DNA of 6,931 nucleotides from an uncultured Clostridia bacterium (GTDB lineage Bacteria; Bacillota; Clostridia; Christensenellales; Aristaeellaceae), in NCBI GenBank assembly GCA_944363005.1, contig CALVTV010000105.1, forward strand, positions 1 to 6,931. Reading direction: 5' to 3'. This document shows positions 1-4,968 of the stretch, piece after piece (positions within the stretch are counted from its first letter, which is position 1; each line of letters begins with the position of its first letter). A program made the position numbers and the translations under genes. The notes beneath the pieces were generated by a model, which saw nothing but the letters and a program-made list of their open reading frames with translations, had not been told where the DNA came from and searched no databases.

Positions 1-198
1 CTTTACAGCACATCACAATCAAGCGTCCCCCAATCTGAGCCCGTTCAGACGAAGCCCGCTCCACCTCCGCCGGCGCACGATGCGCAACCCGAAGATCTGC
101 CGGTTTCTCTACCGCCGGTTCGCAGAACACACTACATTTCGGACATCAAGTCCCGTCACGATCGTGCCTCTCGCCGTTCCTCGTTTCATCCAGTGTAA
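1..198 (+). CDS. C-terminal tail of an unidentified protein (5' end outside the window)
   Basis: Reading frame 1 is open from the first base to a TAA at 196-198 and gives 65 residues. It has no start codon in the window, so it would be the end of a gene that begins to the left. The first half is rich in Pro, Gln, Ser and Ala (for example KPAPPPPAHDAQPEDLP), like a flexible linker. The last 25 residues are strongly basic, with several Arg, His and Ser, and contain RRTHYISDIKSRHDRASRR. I do not recognise a family. A proline-rich linker followed by a basic tail is more protein-like than a random frame, but 66 open codons can occur by chance at this GC content. The last 53 bases overlap, tail-to-tail, the minus-strand gene ending at 146, and I see no terminator between them. 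Confidence 0.5.
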   Translation, partial: LYSTSQSSVPQSEPVQTKPAPPPPAHDAQPEDLPVSLPPVRRTHYISDIKSRHDRASRRSSFHPV

Positions 199-634
199 TC
201 CATCTTCCGGCCTCGTAATGCGCATGCGGACGGCAAGGCGGATGCGGCCATCTTGGTTCCAAATCGGCGCAAACGCATGCCCGAGTCTCTTGCTGCACGG
301 GCTGTGCAACGGGCGTTTCTTCGGCAACAGGGGTCCACGCCTGCGCCAGCGCCAACCTCGCCGCCGCACGGGCCCCATCATCCGTAGCGCTCACCAGGCT
401 TCCGCCGGCTAAAACATAGGCGCCTTTCAAATCGCCCTGCAACTTCCATTCCACCTCAGAGCCATCGCACGGTACCTCCCTGTTCTGGCGCTGGCCATCC
501 GCGAAGAGCAGGGTGATTTGTGCATTTGCGCTGTGTTCCCCGCGTTGAATTTTGCATCGCAGGGCGTCTCCCACTCGCTGAATATACCCGGTCAACCGGC
601 CATTTGAATCTTTGAGCATCAGGCTGCTTCCCAC
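146..634 (-). CDS. Unrecognised protein with Cys/Trp/Pro-rich C-terminal tail, 162 aa
   Basis: I do not recognise this protein. I place the start at the GTG at 634-632, because GGGAGGGG (649-642) lies 7 bases before it. A TTG two codons upstream sits almost on the ribosome site and is less likely. Residues 1-85 alternate hydrophobic and polar positions in a beta-rich pattern (LTGYIQRVGDALRCKIQRG, then AQITLLFADGQ). Residues 86-118 are an Ala-rich stretch followed by a Pro/Gln/Glu linker (PVAEETPVAQPVQQE). The tail, about 119-145, has C120, C122 and C134 around RWPHPPC and an aromatic AHYEAGRW segment, which could bind a metal or pack as a small module. There is no signal peptide or membrane segment, so it is probably cytoplasmic. 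It is divergent from the VanW gene and shares a 103-base control region with it. Its end overlaps the plus-strand frame ending at 198. Confidence 0.7.
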   Translation of the reverse strand: MGSSLMLKDSNGRLTGYIQRVGDALRCKIQRGEHSANAQITLLFADGQRQNREVPCDGSEVEWKLQGDLKGAYVLAGGSLVSATDDGARAAARLALAQAWTPVAEETPVAQPVQQETRACVCADLEPRWPHPPCRPHAHYEAGRWITLDETRNGERHDRDGT

Positions 635-641
635 GTTCAAT

Positions 642-649
642 CCCCTCCC
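642..649 (-). promoter_or_regulatory. Ribosome binding site that selects the GTG start at 634
   Basis: On the minus strand the site reads GGGAGGGG, followed by 7 bases and then GTG. The nearby TTG at 640-638 would leave a gap of only about one base, so the site favours GTG. Confidence 0.7.
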
Positions 650-662
650 GACTGAAAACTAT

Positions 663-675
663 GCGTGATTCACGC
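663..675. promoter_or_regulatory. Perfect palindrome next to the -35 box (possible operator)
   Basis: GCGTGA and TCACGC are exact reverse complements flanking one central T. The palindrome directly abuts the -35 hexamer of the VanW promoter and lies in the spacer between two divergent genes. A protein bound here could affect both. This is an inference from symmetry and position; no regulator is identified. Confidence 0.45.
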
Positions 676-704
676 TTGCCTTGCCCACGATTTGGCTGTA
701 TAAT
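676..704 (+). promoter_or_regulatory. Sigma-A-type promoter for the VanW gene
   Basis: The -35 box is TTGCCT (676-681) and the -10 box is a perfect TATAAT (699-704), with a 17-base spacer. Transcription would begin near 711, giving a leader of about 27 bases before the GTG at 738. I found no comparably good promoter for the divergent minus-strand gene; the nearest -10-like sequence, CATAGT at 663-658, has no convincing -35 box. Confidence 0.8.
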
Positions 705-725
705 GAGGTGATCATCTTTTTCATC

Positions 726-730
726 GGAGG
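726..730 (+). promoter_or_regulatory. Ribosome binding site that selects the GTG start at 738
   Basis: GGAGG is followed by 7 bases and GTG. The codons after GTG encode an ideal signal peptide. The earlier in-frame ATG at 681 lies inside the promoter, upstream of the expected transcript start, and is not credible. Confidence 0.85.
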
Positions 731-737
731 CGGACCT

Positions 738-1811
738 GTGCGTTACTTCTCGCTTATTGTACTGCTTATTTTGCTTCTTCCCTGCGCAGCCTTTGCCAAG
801 GAGGACACAGGCTATGACATCTTCTTCAAGGATTTTACGGCATCAGTCGAGCCTGGCTCAGCGCCTAAAATTTTGTACACGGGAAAAACGCTCCTGGCAT
901 TGACGATGCGAAGCGAACCGGATAAGGAAAGCGCTTCTCTCGGCGTGATTGGAGAAAAGAAGACCGTTCAGATCTTCGGCTATGACACGCAATGGCTCTT
1001 CTGTTGGAGCGACGACGTGGGGATCTATTACCTCCAGCGCAGCAAAAACGTCGATAACATCGAAGCCGTGGATCCGGAGAACACCCCTCCCTATGGCGTC
1101 ATCTTTCATCAGTATGTCGCCGTGACTGCGCGAGACGTCGTTTTGCGCGCCGCTCCGGATGAAAACGCCGAAGCGCTGGATACCTACCCGGCAGACACGC
1201 GCATGAGCATCTGGCTGATTCAGGACGGCTGGGCGCTCATCCAGTACAAGAAGGTCATCGGATATGTATATGTCGGCGACCTCAAGGAGCTTACGCCAGT
1301 CGCTCCGGATGCTGACTACGCGCAGGAAGGCGGTATTCTCGCTACGTATACCACCTACTATTCCGTCAAGGATACAGAGCTCAATTTGGGACGCATGGAA
1401 AACATTCGTTTAGGCTGCGAGTACATCGATCAAACATACGAATCGGGCTTTGAATTCAGCTTTAACGGCATCGCCGGTCCCTACTCCCGCAGCCGCGGCT
1501 ATCAGGCATCCCCTGTGTTGATTGACGGCGAAACGGTAACGGGTTCCGGCGGCGGCACCTGCCAGGTATCCACGACGCTCTACAATGTTCTTCTCCAGCT
1601 TGCGGACAATCTGACCATCCTGTACAGACGTCCCCACGGCCCTGGCGGAGCTTCTTACGCTCCCCATGGTGTGGATGCCGCCGTTGGCACGGAGTACTTG
1701 GATCTGTGCTTCCGCAACGACTACGATTTCCCCATCACCATCGAATCCACTGTGCAAAACGGTGCCCTTTGCATCTGCATCCGCAAAGGCACCTACGTTG
1801 CGGAAACCTGA
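738..1811 (+). CDS. Secreted SH3-like/VanW-domain protein, 357 aa
   Basis: This is probably an exported cell-envelope protein. The GTG start is set by GGAGG 7 bases upstream. Residues 1-20 are a signal peptide: a basic Arg2, a Leu/Ile-rich core, and a likely cleavage after AFA at residue 20. Cys16 follows Pro, so it is a poor lipobox. Two bacterial SH3-like repeats follow, about residues 50-103 and 128-182; the second has VVLRAAPDENAEAL and GWALIQYKKVIGYVYVGDL. Such domains often bind cell wall. Residues about 208-349 are a VanW domain with FSFNGIAGPYSRSRGYQASP, the hallmark GGGTCQVSTTLYN (Cys275) and FRNDYDFPITI. VanW was named from VanB-type vancomycin resistance clusters, but its biochemical role is not settled. 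No van ligase, dehydrogenase or dipeptidase genes are nearby, so this is not evidence of resistance. The gene has its own promoter and terminator and appears monocistronic. Confidence 0.93.
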   Translation: MRYFSLIVLLILLLPCAAFAKEDTGYDIFFKDFTASVEPGSAPKILYTGKTLLALTMRSEPDKESASLGVIGEKKTVQIFGYDTQWLFCWSDDVGIYYLQRSKNVDNIEAVDPENTPPYGVIFHQYVAVTARDVVLRAAPDENAEALDTYPADTRMSIWLIQDGWALIQYKKVIGYVYVGDLKELTPVAPDADYAQEGGILATYTTYYSVKDTELNLGRMENIRLGCEYIDQTYESGFEFSFNGIAGPYSRSRGYQASPVLIDGETVTGSGGGTCQVSTTLYNVLLQLADNLTILYRRPHGPGGASYAPHGVDAAVGTEYLDLCFRNDYDFPITIESTVQNGALCICIRKGTYVAET

Positions 1812-1830
1812 TCGCCTCGACGATCAAAAA

Positions 1831-1892
1831 CACGGCGCAGTTCCGCCTTGAAGTTTCAAAGCGGCACTGCGCCGTTGTTTTATGTTGTTTTT
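1831..1892. terminator. Bidirectional Rho-independent terminator between convergent genes
   Basis: GGCGCAGT (1834-1841) pairs with ACTGCGCC (1866-1873), extended outward by two pairs. After one mismatch, CCGC (1843-1846) pairs with GCGG (1861-1864). The loop can fold again through TTGA and TCAA. A T-rich run follows on the plus strand (to about 1892). Reading the minus strand, the stem is followed by a short T run (1830-1826), so it can also stop transcripts of the aminopeptidase gene. Confidence 0.88.
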
Positions 1893-1944
1893 AAGCGTTT
1901 CCCGCGCCCATGTTCAAGCCTGGCTTTGCTCAGCACAAACGCTT
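1893..1944. repeat. Inverted repeat AAGCGTTT / AAACGCTT
   Basis: Eight-base exact arms at 1893-1900 and 1937-1944 are separated by 36 bases that include AAGCC and GGCTT. The repeat lies between the terminator and the aminopeptidase stop codon, in its 3' untranslated region. It may be a transcript-stabilising fold or chance; there is no T run after it on either strand. Confidence 0.3.
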
Positions 1945-1989
1945 TACTTGGAGCCACGTCGCTCATACCGGTTGCATTTGTAAACAGAA

Positions 1990-3381
1990 TCAGACTTCGC
2001 CCGCCTCGCGAAGGAACGTGCAGTAGCACAGATAAGCCTCGTACAAATCCGCTTTGCTGATCACTTCCCACGGAGCATGCATGGACAGAACCGGAACGCC
2101 GGAGTCGATCACATGCATGCCGTACTTGGCGCACAGATACGCAATCGTTCCGCCGCCGCCCGCGTCGACTTTGCCCAGCTCCGCGGTCTGGTAGCATACC
2201 CCCGCCGCATCCATCATCCGGCGAAGCGCCGCCATAAACTCCGGATTAGCGTCATTGGAACCGGACTTGCCCCGGCTGCCCGTATACTTGTTGAAACAAA
2301 CGCCATGCCCGAGATAAGCGGCGTTGTTCTTCTCGAACACGCCCGCGAAATTCGGGTCATACGCCGCGCTCACGTCGCTGGAAAGCATGCGGCTATTGGC
2401 CAGCGTTCTGCGCAGTCCCAATTCGCTGTACGGCTTGGTCAATGCGTAGAGTTCGGCCACCGCGTTTTCAAAGTAATTGGCGCCCATGCCCGTCGCGCCG
2501 ACGCTGCCAATCTCCTCTTTATCCGTCAGTACACAGCACAGCGTGTATTCCGGCGTGCCTTCAAAATCGAGCACTGCAGCCATCGAAGGATACGCACATA
2601 CCCGGTCATCATGCCCATAGGCCAGAATCATGCTGCGATCCAGACCCATCTCGCGCGCTTCGCCCGCCGGCACAATTTCCAGCTCTGCCGAGAGGAAATC
2701 TTCTTCCTCCATCCCGTATTTTTCTTGAAGCAGCTTGAGTACGGCCGCCTTCACCGGCTCCTTTTCCTCGCCTTCCAGCGGACGGCTTGCCAAAATGACA
2801 TTCAGCGCGTCCCCGTCCACAACCTCGGCCGCCGTCTTGCTCATCTGATCCTTGCCAAGGTGCGGAAGCAGGTCGGAAATGCAGAACACCGGATCGCTCG
2901 CCGCCTCGCCGATATTCACCTCGAGCTTCGCCCCGTCCTTGCGCACCACCACGCCATGAATCGCCAACGGCATGGCGAGCCACTGGTATTTCTTGATGCC
3001 GCCATAGTAGTGCGTATCCAGGAAGGCCAGCTCGCTCTCTTCGTACAACGGATTTTGCTTCACGTCCAACCGCGGAGAATCAATATGCGCTCCGACGATA
3101 TTCATGCCCTCGTCCAGCGGCCGGCGGCCCACGACGAACAGCAGGAAGCACTTGTCCATCCAGTTCAGATACACCCGGTCTCCGGCAACGAGCTTGGTCT
3201 CCTGACGAATGAGCGTCTTGAGATCCGCAAATCCGTGCGCTTGCGCCGCTGATACACAAGTGCGGACGCACTCGCGCTCCGTTTTGCCGTTGTTCAAATA
3301 CTCACAATATGCCTTTGCAATTGCTTCAAGCCGGACAAGATCAGTCTCTTTGTAACCTGCCCATGCGTTCTTTCTTACCAT
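1990..3381 (-). CDS. M18 family zinc aminopeptidase, 463 aa
   Basis: This is a cytoplasmic metallo-aminopeptidase of the M18 (aspartyl aminopeptidase) family, which removes N-terminal residues from peptides, often acidic ones. The ligand pattern is complete: H99 in GAHIDSPRLD, D258 in YGHDDRV, the catalytic and metal Glu pair E289-E290 in DKEEIGS, D336 in SSDVSAAYDPNF and H435 in MHAPWEVISKADLYEAY. Length is normal for bacterial M18 enzymes. I chose the ATG at 3381-3379, which begins MVRKNAWAGY, although AGGAAAGGA (3402-3394) is 12 bases away, longer than usual. The upstream in-frame alternative at 3432 begins at a non-ATG codon almost at the expected transcript start, and its extra residues (PQVRRGKSS and so on) do not look like family sequence. 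The gene is monocistronic, convergent with the VanW gene and divergent from the S24 regulator. Exact substrate preference cannot be read from sequence. Confidence 0.95.
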   Translation of the reverse strand: MVRKNAWAGYKETDLVRLEAIAKAYCEYLNNGKTERECVRTCVSAAQAHGFADLKTLIRQETKLVAGDRVYLNWMDKCFLLFVVGRRPLDEGMNIVGAHIDSPRLDVKQNPLYEESELAFLDTHYYGGIKKYQWLAMPLAIHGVVVRKDGAKLEVNIGEAASDPVFCISDLLPHLGKDQMSKTAAEVVDGDALNVILASRPLEGEEKEPVKAAVLKLLQEKYGMEEEDFLSAELEIVPAGEAREMGLDRSMILAYGHDDRVCAYPSMAAVLDFEGTPEYTLCCVLTDKEEIGSVGATGMGANYFENAVAELYALTKPYSELGLRRTLANSRMLSSDVSAAYDPNFAGVFEKNNAAYLGHGVCFNKYTGSRGKSGSNDANPEFMAALRRMMDAAGVCYQTAELGKVDAGGGGTIAYLCAKYGMHVIDSGVPVLSMHAPWEVISKADLYEAYLCYCTFLREAGEV

Positions 3382-3393
3382 GATGAAATATCG

Positions 3394-3402
3394 TCCTTTC
3401 CT
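3394..3402 (-). promoter_or_regulatory. Ribosome binding site of the aminopeptidase, with long spacing
   Basis: The minus strand reads AGGAAAGGA, then 12 bases, then ATG. The spacing is longer than the usual 5-10 bases. No better in-frame start lies in between. Confidence 0.55.
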
Positions 3403-3418
3403 CGATGACTTTCCGCGC

Positions 3419-3435
3419 CGTACCTGCGGCACGGT
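3419..3435 (-). other. Short hairpin in the aminopeptidase leader
   Basis: On the minus strand CCGTGCC, loop GCA, GGTACGG forms a 7-pair stem with one G-U pair. It lies just after the predicted transcript start and upstream of the ribosome site, so it may stabilise the mRNA 5' end. It does not cover the ribosome site and no T run follows it. Confidence 0.35.
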
Positions 3436-3443
3436 TTTCCTTC

Positions 3444-3472
3444 ATTATATCACGTTTGCCTATCAAGCGAAA
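3444..3472 (-). promoter_or_regulatory. Extended -10 promoter of the aminopeptidase gene
   Basis: On the minus strand the -10 box is a perfect TATAAT (3449-3444) preceded by TGA, making TGATATAAT, an extended -10 element. At 17 bases the -35 position holds only TTTCGC (3472-3467). A perfect TTGACA at 3479-3474 is 24 bases away, too far to pair with this -10. The extended -10 likely compensates for the weak -35. Confidence 0.65.
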
Positions 3473-3560
3473 GTGTCAAATGGACAATCCCAACCTTTCT
3501 TGCGTCTGCATGCATTGCCGGGATAACCCACGCCTTGCAGCACGCCCGCGATATATCTTT

Positions 3561-3580
3561 TGTAATTTGTTAAAAATACA
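3561..3580. promoter_or_regulatory. AT-rich imperfect palindrome upstream of the S24 regulator promoter
   Basis: The 20-base stretch runs from TGTAATTTGT to TAAAAATACA, and 7 of 10 half-site positions match. It sits 10 bases upstream of the -35 box in an AT-rich tract. It could be an operator for the regulator or simply an UP-like element. The evidence is weak. Confidence 0.25.
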
Positions 3581-3590
3581 CATCCATCCG

Positions 3591-3619
3591 TTGACACCCT
3601 AGCAACTTCATGATAGCAT
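3591..3619 (+). promoter_or_regulatory. Promoter of the XRE/S24 regulator
   Basis: A perfect TTGACA (3591-3596) is followed by a 17-base spacer and TAGCAT (3614-3619). The -10 matches at four of six positions and is preceded by TGA, an extended -10 form. The leader from about 3626 to 3662 contains the ribosome site. Confidence 0.65.
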
Positions 3620-3645
3620 TTTATTATACCTCTTGTTTTGCATAC

Positions 3646-3652
3646 AAAGGAG
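3646..3652 (+). promoter_or_regulatory. Ribosome binding site that selects the ATG at 3663
   Basis: AAAGGAG is followed by 10 bases and ATG. An in-frame GTG at 3654 is only one base from the site and cannot use it. GGAG (3649-3652) could pair with CTCC (3659-3662), which might weakly mask the site, but a four-pair stem is not compelling. Confidence 0.65.
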
Positions 3653-3662
3653 TGTGACCTCC

Positions 3663-4385
3663 ATGGGATTCAGCGATAATCTAAAGAGAGTGCGCCTGCG
3701 CACCGGAATGACGCAGCAACAGGTCGCCGATGCACTGGGAATTACCAAAAGCACTTACTGTGGATACGAAACGGGCAAGCGACAGCCCGATATTGCCAAA
3801 CTGCGCAAGCTCGCCCTGCAACTATGCATATCCGTTGATGCGCTGCTCGGTCTGGTTGACGACAATTCCGAATATACCGTTTCTCCCCAGGAATACGAGC
3901 GCATCCTTCTTTTCCGCCAGCTGGATTCCCATGCCCAGCGTCTTCTCCGTCTCACCTTCGAGGAAGAGCTTGCCCGTGTGCGCTCTACCGCCCAACGTCA
4001 TAGTCAACAAGATCTTTTGCCGCTTCGCATCGCCTTACAGCCTGCCAATGGCAATCAGGGCGTTTATCTGGGGCCGGACGGCTTCCGCACCGCTATGATT
4101 CGCCAGGATGCGCTTCCAAGCAACGCCAGCTTCGGACTGTCCGTTTCCGGGTCCATGCTTGAGCCGCTCTATCATGACGGCGAAGTGCTCGTCGTTTCAG
4201 GCGACCGTCCACAGCCCGGCCACGTAGGCGTCTTCATGTGCAATGGACTTGGCGTCATTCGCATGATGGGGAGCAACGAACTTTTGAGCATGGATTCATC
4301 GCGCGATGCTCAGCCGCTTGACGCAAGCATTCGCCACTGCGGAACCGTTGTTGGCACACTGTCCCCGGCTGACATTGTAGGATGA
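3663..4385 (+). CDS. XRE-family regulator with degenerate S24 (LexA/CI-like) domain, 240 aa
   Basis: This is a DNA-binding transcriptional regulator. Residues about 4-64 are an XRE/Cro-CI helix-turn-helix (MTQQQVADALGITKSTYCGYETGKRQPD). Residues about 66-130 are a linker with a charged helix (RLLRLTFEEELARVR). Residues about 155-235 have the S24 fold: FGLSVSGSMLEPLYHDGEVLVV and GHVGVFMCNGLGVIRMM, ending in GTVVGTLS. In LexA, UmuD and CI a Ser-Lys dyad cleaves an Ala-Gly or Cys-Gly bond in the linker. Here the Lys position is Arg200, the Ser motif is altered to SGSMLEP (Ser164 shifted by one in an ungapped alignment), and the linker contains no AG or CG pair. I infer it does not self-cleave, so it may respond to a ligand or partner, or act constitutively. 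It is not classical LexA, whose N-terminal domain is winged. No phage genes adjoin, so its targets are unknown; autoregulation is plausible. Confidence 0.9.
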   Translation: MGFSDNLKRVRLRTGMTQQQVADALGITKSTYCGYETGKRQPDIAKLRKLALQLCISVDALLGLVDDNSEYTVSPQEYERILLFRQLDSHAQRLLRLTFEEELARVRSTAQRHSQQDLLPLRIALQPANGNQGVYLGPDGFRTAMIRQDALPSNASFGLSVSGSMLEPLYHDGEVLVVSGDRPQPGHVGVFMCNGLGVIRMMGSNELLSMDSSRDAQPLDASIRHCGTVVGTLSPADIVG

Positions 4386-4395
4386 TTACAAAAAC

Positions 4396-4431
4396 AAGAG
4401 AGCTGCGCTCACAGGCAACAGCTCTCTTTTT
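4396..4431. terminator. Bidirectional Rho-independent terminator
   Basis: AAGAGAGCTG (4396-4405) and CAGCTCTCTT (4419-4428) form a perfect 10-pair stem with a 13-base loop. On the plus strand the stem runs into a T tract (to 4431) just after the regulator stop codon. On the minus strand the stem is followed by TTGTTTTTG, including five T at 4394-4390, so it may also end the iscR-nifS-nifU transcript, whose last stop is about 85 bases upstream. Confidence 0.9.
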
Positions 4432-4514
4432 CTGCGTTTTGGAGCAAGCGATGCGACTGCTTTGCTTCCGCGAACATGCGAAAAGAAACACACCTCCGCT
4501 CGACGCGCATGTGC

Positions 4515-4949
4515 TTACGCTTCCTCGTCCTCCAGCTCGTCCACGTCGTCAACCGGCGGCTTGAGCCCTTCAATGACCAAACCGTTCTTCTTGGCGTAGT
4601 CCCACAGAGCGGCATGGACAGCCTGTTCAGCCAGCAGCGAGCAATGCACTTTGACCGGCGGAAGTCCGCCCAGCGCTTCCATCACTGCCTTGTTGGTAAC
4701 TTGCAGCGCCTCCTGAACCGACTTGCCGATGATCATCTCCGTGGCCATCGAGCTGGTGGCAATCGCCGCGCCACAGCCAAACGTCTTAAACTTCGCATCC
4801 CGGACAATCTGGTTCTCGTCAATGTCCAGATAAATGCGCATGATATCGCCGCACTTGGCATTGCCCACCGTGCCTACGCCGCTTGCGTTTTCAATTTCTC
4901 CAACATTGCGCGGGTGCATGAAGTGATCCATAACCTTTTCAGTATACAT
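4515..4949 (-). CDS. nifU: Fe-S cluster assembly scaffold NifU/IscU, 144 aa
   Basis: This is the cytoplasmic scaffold on which [2Fe-2S] or [4Fe-4S] clusters are built from sulfur delivered by NifS. All key residues are present: C33 and D35 in NAKCGD, C59 in FGCGAAIATSSM and C103 in VHCSLLAEQA. It is IscU/NifU-N type: it lacks the insertion before the second Cys seen in SufU, and lacks the C-terminal Nfu domain of full-length NifU. LPPVK (96-100) matches the segment that E. coli IscU presents to the HscA chaperone. The tail DDVDELEDEEA is very acidic. The start at 4949 has GAGG 8 bases upstream; the earlier in-frame ATG at 4976 would lie within the end of nifS and lacks a site. It follows nifS by 19 bases, so the two are co-transcribed and probably translated together. 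Confidence 0.96.
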   Translation of the reverse strand: MYTEKVMDHFMHPRNVGEIENASGVGTVGNAKCGDIMRIYLDIDENQIVRDAKFKTFGCGAAIATSSMATEMIIGKSVQEALQVTNKAVMEALGGLPPVKVHCSLLAEQAVHAALWDYAKKNGLVIEGLKPPVDDVDELEDEEA

Positions 4950-4968
4950 GACAGATTCCTCTCCATTC

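Noticed and set aside
738..1811. VanW gene as evidence of vancomycin resistance
   Set aside because: No vanH, ligase, vanX/Y or vanRS genes are present. VanW domains are common in clostridial genomes outside resistance clusters.
1880..1966. Possible 28-residue minus-strand small ORF (begins MSDVAPSK) after the aminopeptidase
   Set aside because: It has no ribosome site and no promoter, and it runs into the terminator region. It is also the tail of a longer shadow frame.
2077..3252. Long plus-strand open frame (about 390 codons) opposite the aminopeptidase
   Set aside because: This is an antisense shadow produced by GC-rich codon positions of the M18 gene. Its composition is His/Arg-rich and no domain is recognisable.
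4471..4484. CGAACATGCGAAAA as a Gram-positive LexA (SOS) box
   Set aside because: Only the left half matches the CGAAC-N4-GTTCG form. The site lies downstream of genes, not at a promoter.
4474..4512. ACATGCG / CGCATGT as a second terminator for nifU
   Set aside because: The stem has only seven pairs with a 25-base loop and no T tract. The stronger hairpin at 4396-4431 serves this role better.
4382..4564. Plus-strand open frame just after the S24 regulator
   Set aside because: It runs straight through the terminator hairpin and into the antisense of nifU, and it has no ribosome site.
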